Positions 19,027 through 26,015 of a stretch of DNA of 64,000 nt are shown piece after piece (position 1 is the stretch's first letter; each line of letters opens with the position of its first letter). The DNA is from SKVR01 sp037441525 (GTDB lineage: Bacteria > Bacteroidota > Bacteroidia > Bacteroidales > UBA7960). The notes beneath the pieces are model-generated. The model made no database searches and had not been told where the DNA came from. It was given only the letters and a program-made list of their open reading frames with translations. Both the position numbers and the translations under genes were made by a program. The stretch spans positions 1 to 64,000 of the forward strand of contig JBBISA010000002.1 of the NCBI GenBank assembly GCA_037441525.1, written 5' to 3'.

Positions 19027-19053
19027 AAAAAGCTCCTTCGGGGGCTTTTTTTT
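19027..19053 (+). terminator. Intrinsic terminator of fabG
   Basis: AAAAAGCTCC pairs with GGGGCTTTTT around a TTCG tetraloop, followed by further T. It starts 25 bases after the stop codon. Confidence 0.9.
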
Positions 19054-19118
19054 ATGTAAAATTTTTCTGTACTGGAATCTCATTGTGTTGCAATTGTTCA
19101 TTAAGTTTGTCAGCATAA

Positions 19119-19298
19119 TACGGGCTTATAAGCTCTTTTGGTATCAGCAACTTTCTGAAAATCGTTGATGATGGCTATTTGAAATTGAATATTCTTGAAC
19201 GCATCGATTCCGACTCGGGCAATATCGATGAAATACCTTTGTTTTTCAGACGCGGGGATAAGGAAATGATAAGAGTAACCCGGGGAATTCCGGGGTAA
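19119..19298 (+). pseudogene. Possible remnant of a coding region
   Basis: In the 513-base gap 19003-19514, one frame stays open for 59 codons without a good start and reads like real protein (FLKIVDDGYLKLNILERIDS, then EIPLFFRRGDKEMIRVTRG). It looks like the tail of a larger protein whose 5' part is missing. The minus strand between about 19068 and 19155 also reads protein-like (LLIPKELISPYYADKLNEQL), so the strand is uncertain. No family was recognised. This may be decayed DNA from a lost gene; it could also be chance. The rest of the gap shows only the terminator at 19027 and a candidate promoter at 19437. Confidence 0.3.
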
Positions 19299-19436
19299 AG
19301 AAAAAATGCCCTTGTTTCTTATTCCTATGATTATGAGCCTTTAATCCTAATGATTCGGGAAGGAAGGGGAAGGAGCCCGCTGGAGATCTCTTGGTTTTAA
19401 AACCATTACATTAGCCCGGATAATTTTTAAAAGATG

Positions 19437-19444
19437 TAATTTTG
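19437..19444 (+). promoter_or_regulatory. Candidate -7 promoter element (TAATTTTG)
   Basis: Matches TAnnTTTG 70 bases before the lipoprotein ATG at 19515. Confidence 0.45.
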
Positions 19445-19514
19445 TTTTTATTTCAAGAAATTATCTGAAATATTACTGGTAAGTTAAATTGATTGTTTTA
19501 CCAAAACCGTTCTT

Positions 19515-20090
19515 ATGAAGAAATTATCAACTCTTGCCTTTTTTTGGGCTACAACTGTATGTATTACAGTTTTGACCTCATGTGCTGGCAGGAATAAGCC
19601 GGAACAAACGTCGGATACTGCAGAAAATCAGCACATTTTGACAAGTAGTTACGAATTTCTGAAGGATATCACCGAATCAGTCCCCCCCATCCTGATTGAT
19701 ACAAGCTTCGACAATTTCACTGATTCTGATTACCTTTCTTCGGCTCAAATTGAACTTCTTAATCTTAGGGTTTTGGATGAAGGTCCAGGCACCCGCTTTT
19801 CGGTGGGTGGCAAAATCAACTTATCTGATACTTTTCAAACCTACATTATCAATTTTCTTCCAAACGAGCATGAATTGTTTACTGCGCTGGTAAATTACGA
19901 TCCTGACTTCTTAATGATCGATTTTCAGATTGTAGCCTACGATGATATTGCTGAAGGATTTTCCAGGGTATATTCCAATATTAATCCTTCAATAATTGAA
20001 GTAACTGAAGTTTCGTTTGTTCACGAAGAATCGGAAACCATTCTTCGGGAAGTTACTGTAAATGCCGTTGGAAGATTTATTTTAAAATAA
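19515..20090 (+). CDS. Hypothetical lipoprotein
   Basis: 191 aa. A clear lipoprotein signal peptide ends in LTSC with Cys near residue 23. The following 20 residues are polar and probably a flexible tether. The rest is a small mixed alpha/beta domain with many acidic residues (DTSFDNFTDSDYLSSAQIEL and EVTVNAVGRFILK). No recognised family. It is followed by two more envelope genes on the same strand, but a promoter-like element at 20186 suggests that they are transcribed separately. Confidence 0.7.
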   Translation: MKKLSTLAFFWATTVCITVLTSCAGRNKPEQTSDTAENQHILTSSYEFLKDITESVPPILIDTSFDNFTDSDYLSSAQIELLNLRVLDEGPGTRFSVGGKINLSDTFQTYIINFLPNEHELFTALVNYDPDFLMIDFQIVAYDDIAEGFSRVYSNINPSIIEVTEVSFVHEESETILREVTVNAVGRFILK

Positions 20091-20185
20091 CCATTTTCAT
20101 CAGGTCTTAGGGAAAGTAATCCCCAGATTCGGTAAAATGAGACCTGAATTTGGTTTTCTGAAACCTTCATGTTATACCCCAAAAG

Positions 20186-20193
20186 TAGTTTTG
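20186..20193 (+). promoter_or_regulatory. Candidate -7 promoter element (TAGTTTTG)
   Basis: Matches TAnnTTTG 28 bases before the ATG at 20222. Confidence 0.55.
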
Positions 20194-20221
20194 CCGGTGA
20201 ATACTTTAAAAAAAATCACCA

Positions 20222-20917
20222 ATGCAGAACTTCAAAAAATTAGTTTCAATTCTTGCGATCCTGGGAATTTTAACATCATGCAGCGTTAAAGATTATCTGA
20301 GTAAATCAGCACAATACTCATTTCAGGTTGGTACCAATAAAGGCGGTATCACTGAGAATACAGATTTAAGTGTTGTGCCAGGTGCAATTGCTAATCCGGA
20401 AAGCAATATAGATGCATACAGTGGCGCTACTTTTCTGGGTTTTAATGCCGGGGCGCAGATCAATTTGCCAGTTAAACGAAATTCAGTTCAAACCGGAGTC
20501 TTTTACATGTACAACAGGCAACGGTTTTCTTATGCCGATTGGGGGAATGTTTATACTGGGGTGCGCAATTTAAATGTTTTACAAATTCAGTATCCCCTCA
20601 CCTGGAATATTTCCATCTTTAAAAACACACTGCAAAAGCAACAGATTCAGCTACGCATGGGTTATCATGGCCAATTAAACATCGTTACATCAAGAGAAAT
20701 TGGAACAATACCCGAATATACTTTGAAGCCATGGTCGAATGGTGCAACAATGGGCATTACCTTCTACCCGGTAACCTTTGGCAATGGCAGTAAATTAGGG
20801 CTGTTTATAGATGATTACCGCGGCTCAGCAATTTACCACGATTATTATAATCAGGATACTTTCGAAATGCCCGGATATAGTCACCTGAAAGCCGGCTTTA
20901 CATATCAAATAAAATAG
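20222..20917 (+). CDS. Putative outer-membrane beta-barrel lipoprotein
   Basis: 231 aa. Signal peptide with lipobox LTSC (Cys near residue 20). The mature part alternates polar and aromatic/aliphatic residues with Gly-rich turns (TFLGFNAGAQINLPV, SVQTGVFYMYNRQRFSY, GATMGITFYPVTF, HLKAGFTYQIK), as in small 8-strand outer-membrane barrels. A lipobox on a barrel-like protein is unusual, so the Cys may instead be incidental. Function is unknown. It sits 25 bases upstream of the DUF6544-like gene and probably shares a transcript with it. Confidence 0.65.
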   Translation: MQNFKKLVSILAILGILTSCSVKDYLSKSAQYSFQVGTNKGGITENTDLSVVPGAIANPESNIDAYSGATFLGFNAGAQINLPVKRNSVQTGVFYMYNRQRFSYADWGNVYTGVRNLNVLQIQYPLTWNISIFKNTLQKQQIQLRMGYHGQLNIVTSREIGTIPEYTLKPWSNGATMGITFYPVTFGNGSKLGLFIDDYRGSAIYHDYYNQDTFEMPGYSHLKAGFTYQIK

Positions 20918-20942
20918 ATATTAATTAATAATATTTTCAGCC

Positions 20943-21785
20943 ATGAGAACAATTCTTTTAATCACTATTTCAACCATTATTATGATGTTAAACCTCAGTT
21001 GTACCCAGACTCTAAAAAGAAAATACAATCAGGCTATAAAACATAGTTTTGCGGAGCTTGACGTTCCTCCACCAACTTTGCTTACCATCGAAGATATAAG
21101 CCATTTGCCAGAAATTGTACAGAAGTACATTGTTTATAGCAATGCCGTTGGACGTGAAAAGGTCTATAATATGAAGGTTACACTCGAAGGGGGGATCAGA
21201 AGTAATCCTGATGAAGATTTTATGAAACTGAAATCAGTGCAATATAATTTCTTTGAAAAACCCAGCCGAATGTTTTACATCAAGGCCCCTAAAATGGGGA
21301 TTCCGGCTTACGGACTTCATGTTTACAAGGACAGGAAGGCCACATTTAAAGTAAAATTGCTCGGGTTGATTAAAATTATTGATGTTAATGATCCCCGACT
21401 CGACCAGGGCGAAAGGGTAATATGGTTCAACGACCTGTGCCTTATAGCACCTGCAGCTCTTATTGATGACAGAATAACCTGGAAGGAGATTGACCCTTTG
21501 TCCGTTAAGGCAACCTTTACCAATGGAAACATTGCAATCTCTGCAATTCTTTACTTTAAGGAGAGCGGCGAATTGGTCAATTTTGTAAGCTATGACCGAT
21601 GTGAAATTCCCGATAATAAGACCTTTGTCAATAATCCATTTTCCACACCGGTTCATGAATATATGAATCACCAGGGTCGTATTATTATTAAAAGCGGTGA
21701 TGCCGTTTACCACAGGCCCGATGGAGAGTTTGTTTATGGTCAGTTTTTCATGAAATCCATCGAATACAATGTGGCTCCAGAATAA
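20943..21785 (+). CDS. DUF6544-like lipoprotein
   Basis: 280 aa. Signal peptide with a possible lipobox NLSC (Cys near residue 20). The body matches what I recall of DUF6544: LPEIVQKYIVYSNAVG near residue 55, a Gly/Asp-rich middle with DQGERVIWFNDLCLIAPAALI (first 20 residues diagnostic), and ITWKEIDPLSVKATFTNG near 180. The biochemical role of the family is unknown. It is likely co-transcribed with the barrel-like gene upstream and converges with the flavodoxin gene. Confidence 0.65.
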   Translation: MRTILLITISTIIMMLNLSCTQTLKRKYNQAIKHSFAELDVPPPTLLTIEDISHLPEIVQKYIVYSNAVGREKVYNMKVTLEGGIRSNPDEDFMKLKSVQYNFFEKPSRMFYIKAPKMGIPAYGLHVYKDRKATFKVKLLGLIKIIDVNDPRLDQGERVIWFNDLCLIAPAALIDDRITWKEIDPLSVKATFTNGNIAISAILYFKESGELVNFVSYDRCEIPDNKTFVNNPFSTPVHEYMNHQGRIIIKSGDAVYHRPDGEFVYGQFFMKSIEYNVAPE

Positions 21786-21823
21786 CCATTAATTATCTCA
21801 AGCCGGTACTCTTATAATGATTG

Positions 21824-22402
21824 TTAGTGCTTAAACCTGACCACAAGCCCAGCAACCCTTTTGCCTAACCCTTCGGCTTTTTTCAGGAACATTTCATCTA
21901 TTTCCTGGCCGCCGAAGGGCTTTTCATTCACCACTGCCGAAGCTCCAAAGGGTGCCCGCCAATCGTCGCCGCCTACCACAATCATCCCATAAACAAGCAT
22001 GCTATGGATGATATTAAGCATGGTAATTTCTTCACCAGCAGATATTCCTCCGGCGGTTACAAATGCAGCTCCGATTTTATTTTTAAGAGGTGCACCTTCA
22101 AAGGGCCATGATACAAGAAAGTTTTGCACTGTGCTTGCAACGTTGGCATTATGGACAGGTGAGCCCACAATTATCGCATCCGCCAGCAGCAAATCCTGTT
22201 TTTGAGTTTCTTCTACCGTTTTCAGCAAAACTGTAACCCCATCTACAGTTCTTGCGCCCCTGGCAACTGCTTCGGCCATTGCCTTGGTATTACCTGATTG
22301 GCTGTAAAAACTAATCAGAACTGTGCGGCCTTGACCCTGCAATTCGAAAATATTTGCTATTGCAATAACCCCAAGGAACCAGAAAATTGCTGTTTTTTTC
22401 AT
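21824..22402 (-). CDS. Exported flavodoxin-family protein (FMN-binding)
   Basis: 192 aa. The FMN phosphate-binding loop SQSGNTKAMA lies near residues 34-43, followed by the flavodoxin fold elements IIVGSPVHNANV and GAAFVTAGGISAGEE, which contact the isoalloxazine ring; the overall layout is WrbA-like. Residues 1-23 form an uncleaved membrane anchor or Sec signal peptide (MKKTAIFWFLGVIAIANIF) ending before QGQG. Flavodoxins are normally cytoplasmic because FMN is loaded there, so the signal is odd. A candidate promoter is at 22467-22474. A function as quinone reductase or electron carrier is only inference. Confidence 0.82.
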   Translation of the reverse strand: MKKTAIFWFLGVIAIANIFELQGQGRTVLISFYSQSGNTKAMAEAVARGARTVDGVTVLLKTVEETQKQDLLLADAIIVGSPVHNANVASTVQNFLVSWPFEGAPLKNKIGAAFVTAGGISAGEEITMLNIIHSMLVYGMIVVGGDDWRAPFGASAVVNEKPFGGQEIDEMFLKKAEGLGKRVAGLVVRFKH

Positions 22403-22466
22403 AATAACGATGGTTTGGTTAAAAAAAAGGATAGATATAAGGTGTTGATTTATAATGGTATATTAG

Positions 22467-22474
22467 CAAATTTA
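22467..22474 (-). promoter_or_regulatory. Candidate -7 promoter element for the flavodoxin gene
   Basis: The minus strand reads TAAATTTG, matching TAnnTTTG, 64 bases upstream of the ATG. Confidence 0.5.
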
Positions 22475-22587
22475 GAAAAATAACGCAGAATTAATTTAAA
22501 AATAATAAATCGGGTTAAAATTATCCTTAACATTGCAACGCAAAATAAGTAAATATGAACCGCAACTTTTTTTATACCTATTTCTTT

Positions 22588-22684
22588 TATTTTTACTTTA
22601 CCGGTAAAAACGGGGCTGTGGTGTAAATAAAGCAATGCGAAAAAAGATATTACCATGAAGCCCCTGAAAAAGGGGCTTTTTTAT
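22588..22684 (+). promoter_or_regulatory. Upstream leader hairpin with competing arms, before the Phe/Tyr leader
   Basis: AGCCCC (22659-22664) pairs with GGGGCT (22672-22677), followed by a run of T: a terminator-like hairpin with no plus-strand gene just upstream. The same AGCCCC could instead pair with GGGGCT at 22612-22617. Two mini-ORFs touch it: MRKKILP (22635-22658, stop directly before the hairpin) and a 15-codon frame from 22655 containing LFYF, whose stop lies 4 bases before the Tyr/Phe leader ATG. A possible -7 element (TATTTTTA) is at 22588-22595. It may be a small attenuator, a terminated small RNA, or chance. Confidence 0.4.
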
Positions 22685-22706
22685 TTTAATAATGCAATCT
22701 GAACAA

Positions 22707-22778
22707 ATGAATACTTCCGGTTTATATTTTGGCTTTTATTTTTATTATTTCTACCCACTACAGGGCAGAGACCGGTGA
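22707..22778 (+). CDS. Phe/Tyr-rich leader peptide of the aromatic operon
   Basis: A 23-codon ORF (ATG 22707, TGA 22776-22778), 111 bases before tyrA. Codons 6-18 read LYFGFYFYYFYPL: five Tyr and four Phe in ten consecutive codons (7-16). This density right before a Tyr/Phe biosynthesis operon is the hallmark of an attenuation leader peptide, as in the enterobacterial pheA leader. The last codons (22764-22773) double as the first arm of the antiterminator helix. There is no strong ribosome binding site, as is usual in the phylum. It contains no Trp codon. The peptide itself probably has no function; its translation speed is the sensor. Confidence 0.85.
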   Translation: MNTSGLYFGFYFYYFYPLQGRDR

Positions 22779-22833
22779 TGGTTTGTTTAAAAAATCAATG
22801 AATGGTCTCTGCCTGGCAGGGGCCTTTTTTTTT
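22764..22833 (+). promoter_or_regulatory. Transcription attenuator: mutually exclusive antiterminator and terminator
   Basis: Arm 1 GGCAGAGACC (22764-22773) is perfectly complementary over 10 bp to arm 2 GGTCTCTGCC (22804-22813). Arm 2 also pairs with arm 3 GGCAGGGGCC (22815-22824) through an 8-bp stem with a 5-base loop (two G-U pairs), followed directly by nine T (22825-22833). Arm 2 cannot be in both helices. A ribosome stalled at the Phe/Tyr codons leaves arm 1 free, so 1:2 forms and tyrA is transcribed. A ribosome at the leader stop codon covers arm 1, so 2:3 forms and transcription ends. The geometry is seen directly; the mechanism is inferred from enterobacterial precedents. Confidence 0.85.
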
Positions 22834-22889
22834 GTATTTGCCTTTAATCGATAAACAGATAAGAATTAATCAACCACAAAACCATAAAA

Positions 22890-23789
22890 ATGCGAATTAC
22901 AATCATTGGAACAGGACTTATGGGTTGCTCAATGGGGATGGCGCTGAAAAAGAGCGGGCATTACATTACCGGTGTCGATAACAATCCTGTTCATCTCGAA
23001 AAAGCTCATCTAATGGGTGGCATCGACGAGTGGGCAACCATAGACGATGCACTTGCTACCACCGAACTGGCTATCATTTGTGTTCCGGTAGATACCATTT
23101 ACAATCTTATTTTCCCTGTACTTGACAAATTGCCCGAAGGCGCCGTGGCAATGGATATGGGAAGTACCAAGGCCGATATTTGCCACCGTGCCGGTGAACA
23201 CCCCAACCGACGACAGTTTGTTGCTGTTCATCCTATGGCCGGTGTTGAGCATTCAGGGCCAATGGCAGCACATGTCGACCTTTATCTTCATGCTCGCGTA
23301 ATTATTTGCGATGCGCAAAAGTCATCATCAGCGGCTCTTAATACTGTACTTGGCATTTTGCAGGAAATCAGGATGAAGGTCATATTCATGGATTCAACCG
23401 ACCACGACCGTCAGTTGGCCCTTGTTTCACATCTTCCGCAATTTATAGCCTATGCACTTGCATCACTCAGCGATTTCGATACCGAGGCTAACAAGGACTG
23501 GGTTCAGTTGGGTGGAGGTGGTTTGCAATCATCCATCAGATTGGGTAAAAGTGATGCCGCCATGTGGATCCCTATTTTCACCCAGAACCAGCAATTTATC
23601 CTTCAATACATTGACAGGTATGTTGAAAACCTCAACCATTTGAAAAGTCTTGTAGAAACCAATGATATGGCAAAAATGAATGATTTGATAAAAACAGCCA
23701 ATCATAATTACGAACGCCTTAATTACCGTGATAATAAACCTCGGCCTATGGTGCCCGATAAAGGTGCCCCCAAGGTTTTTTATTCATAA
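22890..23789 (+). CDS. tyrA: Prephenate dehydrogenase
   Basis: 299 aa, cytoplasmic. Converts prephenate to 4-hydroxyphenylpyruvate in tyrosine synthesis using NAD(P). The N-terminal Rossmann loop is IGTGLMGCSMG (residues 5-15). The family motif VAVHPMAGVEHSG is near residue 110 and a DHDRQLALVSHLPQF motif with the conserved His near 170. Length fits monofunctional TyrA, with no chorismate mutase or ACT domain, so feedback control is not visible in the protein. It is the first structural gene after the Phe/Tyr attenuator, so its expression should drop when both amino acids are plentiful. 60 bases separate it from the DAHP synthase gene. Confidence 0.92.
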   Translation: MRITIIGTGLMGCSMGMALKKSGHYITGVDNNPVHLEKAHLMGGIDEWATIDDALATTELAIICVPVDTIYNLIFPVLDKLPEGAVAMDMGSTKADICHRAGEHPNRRQFVAVHPMAGVEHSGPMAAHVDLYLHARVIICDAQKSSSAALNTVLGILQEIRMKVIFMDSTDHDRQLALVSHLPQFIAYALASLSDFDTEANKDWVQLGGGGLQSSIRLGKSDAAMWIPIFTQNQQFILQYIDRYVENLNHLKSLVETNDMAKMNDLIKTANHNYERLNYRDNKPRPMVPDKGAPKVFYS

Positions 23790-23849
23790 ACAAAAAGAAA
23801 TACCAAAAAATTGAATAAGTGGAACAGAAAAAAATAAATAACAATCGAA

Positions 23850-24980
23850 ATGAATAACACTATCAACCCCCATCAGAATGCCGGAGCGAATGGCTCTGGC
23901 TTAATAAAACAGAATAAACCCCTGATTATTGCCGGGCCCTGTAGTGCCGAAACACCTGAACAGGTGATGGAAACCGCCAATGCCCTTGCCCAGAAAAACC
24001 GAATCGATTATTTCCGTGCCGGAGTATGGAAACCCCGCACTACTCCTGATTCATTCCAAGGGAATGGTACTGTGGCCCTTGACTGGCTCAACGATGTTAA
24101 AAGGGAGACCGGTTTAAAAGTAGCTACTGAAGTGGGTTCCGAAAAGCATGTTGAAGAGGCTCTTAAAGCAGGTATTGATCTTATCTGGATTGGTGCCCGC
24201 ACCGTAAGCAATCCCTTTGTTATTCAGGAAATAGCCGATTCTCTCAGGGGTGTTGATATACCCGTATTGGTTAAAAACCCCTTAAGTCCCGACATTGACC
24301 TTTGGGAAGGAGCAATTACACGCCTTCTGCGTGCCGGTTTGGCCGATGTAGGGGCTATTCACAGGGGGTTCTATTGGTGGGGAAAATCAAACATGCGCAA
24401 TCAACCCTTCTGGCATATCCCCATGGAACTCAAAAACCGGATGCCTCATGTTCCTATTGTTTGCGACCCAAGTCATATCGGGGGTAAGCGAAGCCTCATC
24501 CCATTGCTTTCAAACCGGGCTATCGAATATGGTTTTTCAGGGTTAATGATTGAAGTGCATCCCAACCCCGAAAAGGCATGGAGCGATGCTGCCCAGCAAA
24601 TAACACCTCCTGCTTTCTTTACTCTCATGGACGATCTGTTTGGAGAACGCTCAGACGCTACTACCAGCGAAATGCTCCAGGAATTAAGGTCAGAAATTGA
24701 CACCATCGATGAAATGCTTATCTGGGCTTTGTCAAATCGCATGGAGTTGTCAAGAAAAATTGCCAGCGTAAAAAAAGAGGCCGGATTGCCATCGCTTCAG
24801 GCTGCCCGGTGGAATGAAATTATGAATAAGGTTCGCAATATTGCTATTGATGCCAAACTCGACCCAACGTTCATTGAAACAGTTTACAACTCTATCCATC
24901 AATATTCCCTGAGCATTCAGGAATCAGTTCTTAACCCTGATGGACCAACATCCAAAAAAGAACATAACTTTGCTCTTTGA
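23850..24980 (+). CDS. Bifunctional DAHP synthase / chorismate mutase
   Basis: 376 aa. Residues about 20-270 are a type I-beta DAHP synthase barrel (IIAGPCSAETPEQVMETA; RAGVWKPRT near 52-60; IGARTVSNPF; VCDPSHIGGKRSL near 205), which condenses PEP and erythrose-4-phosphate. Residues about 278-365 form an AroQ chorismate mutase (LRSEIDTIDEMLIWALSNRMELSRKIA shows the helix with conserved Arg/Lys; first 20 residues diagnostic), which converts chorismate to prephenate. One protein thus holds the first step of the shikimate pathway and the branch step to Phe/Tyr. In homologues, chorismate or prephenate binding to the mutase domain inhibits the synthase. It follows tyrA and precedes aroB by 15 bases. 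Confidence 0.93.
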   Translation: MNNTINPHQNAGANGSGLIKQNKPLIIAGPCSAETPEQVMETANALAQKNRIDYFRAGVWKPRTTPDSFQGNGTVALDWLNDVKRETGLKVATEVGSEKHVEEALKAGIDLIWIGARTVSNPFVIQEIADSLRGVDIPVLVKNPLSPDIDLWEGAITRLLRAGLADVGAIHRGFYWWGKSNMRNQPFWHIPMELKNRMPHVPIVCDPSHIGGKRSLIPLLSNRAIEYGFSGLMIEVHPNPEKAWSDAAQQITPPAFFTLMDDLFGERSDATTSEMLQELRSEIDTIDEMLIWALSNRMELSRKIASVKKEAGLPSLQAARWNEIMNKVRNIAIDAKLDPTFIETVYNSIHQYSLSIQESVLNPDGPTSKKEHNFAL

Positions 24981-24995
24981 TACCCCAAAAGCAAA

Positions 24996-26015
24996 ATGGA
25001 GCATATTGTTATTGAAGGAAAAAGTGGCACGTCACAAATAGTGGTAGGTGAAAACCTGGCCAACATAAGGGCGTACATCCCTGCACAAAATGTTTTTATT
25101 ATTACTGATAAGAACGTTGGGTCAATTTATAGTCAGCAATTTCCCCCGTTCCCTGTTTTTCAGGTTGAAGCCGGAGAGCAATCCAAAGAGTTTCCGGTTA
25201 TAGCCGGTATTTGGCAATGGCTTCTTGATAATGGCGCTGATAGAGGCAGTTTTATACTCGCCATTGGTGGAGGAGTGGTTTGTGATATTGCCGGATTTGT
25301 TGCTTCTACTTTTATGCGTGGAATCCCCTTTGGTTTTGTAGCCACATCGTTGCTTGCTCAGGTCGATGCCAGCGTTGGCGGTAAAAACGGAATTAATCTT
25401 CACGGTTTTAAAAATATAGTAGGAACCTTTACTCAGCCCCGATTTGTTATCTGCGACACGTCTATGCTATCTTCGCTGCCCGAGGAAGAATATCGCAACG
25501 GAATGGCAGAAATAATCAAGCATGCCTTAATTAAAAATGCCCAAAAAATAAACTATCTTATTGCCAACCGACATAAACTTCTTCAGCGCGATTCGGAAGC
25601 GATAAATCATGTAGTTTCTCTTTCAGTAAAAATTAAAGCTTCGGTTGTACAGGCCGATGAGCATGAAAAAGGGGAGAGACGATTACTGAACTTTGGTCAT
25701 ACCTGGGGTCATGCCCTTGAAGCTATCCTGAAAATTCCACATGGTCAGGCAGTTGCAGCCGGAATGGTGTTTGCTGCCAGGTTATCGGTTAATTTAGGAT
25801 ATCTGGCAGAAAATGATTTTGTAACGATTAAAGAAATAATTGCAGGTTATGGGTTGCCCGTAGAAATAGATGCCGATAAGGCACTTATCTTTGATGCTCT
25901 TCTTAAAGATAAAAAACGCGAAAACCAGATAATACACTATGTTTTACTTGAACGGGCCGGTAAAGCCTTTGTTAAGGAAATTGAAGTTGCCCAACTGAAG
26001 AAAATGGTATTATGA
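24996..26015 (+). CDS. aroB: 3-dehydroquinate synthase
   Basis: 339 aa. Second shikimate-pathway step: DAHP to 3-dehydroquinate, NAD- and metal-dependent. The NAD-binding IAIGGGVVCDIAGF motif is near residue 88, with PTSLLAQVDASVGGKNGIN-like ATSLLAQVDASVGGKNGIN near 113. Metal ligands are Glu in EEYRNGMAEIIKH near 165-175 and His in LLNFGHTWGHALE near 230. Length is close to typical. Its stop overlaps the aroA start by 4 bases (ATGA), so the two are translationally coupled. Confidence 0.95.
   Translation: MEHIVIEGKSGTSQIVVGENLANIRAYIPAQNVFIITDKNVGSIYSQQFPPFPVFQVEAGEQSKEFPVIAGIWQWLLDNGADRGSFILAIGGGVVCDIAGFVASTFMRGIPFGFVATSLLAQVDASVGGKNGINLHGFKNIVGTFTQPRFVICDTSMLSSLPEEEYRNGMAEIIKHALIKNAQKINYLIANRHKLLQRDSEAINHVVSLSVKIKASVVQADEHEKGERRLLNFGHTWGHALEAILKIPHGQAVAAGMVFAARLSVNLGYLAENDFVTIKEIIAGYGLPVEIDADKALIFDALLKDKKRENQIIHYVLLERAGKAFVKEIEVAQLKKMVL

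Noticed and set aside
22298..22483. 61-codon plus-strand open frame
   Set aside because: Antisense to the flavodoxin gene, no motif.
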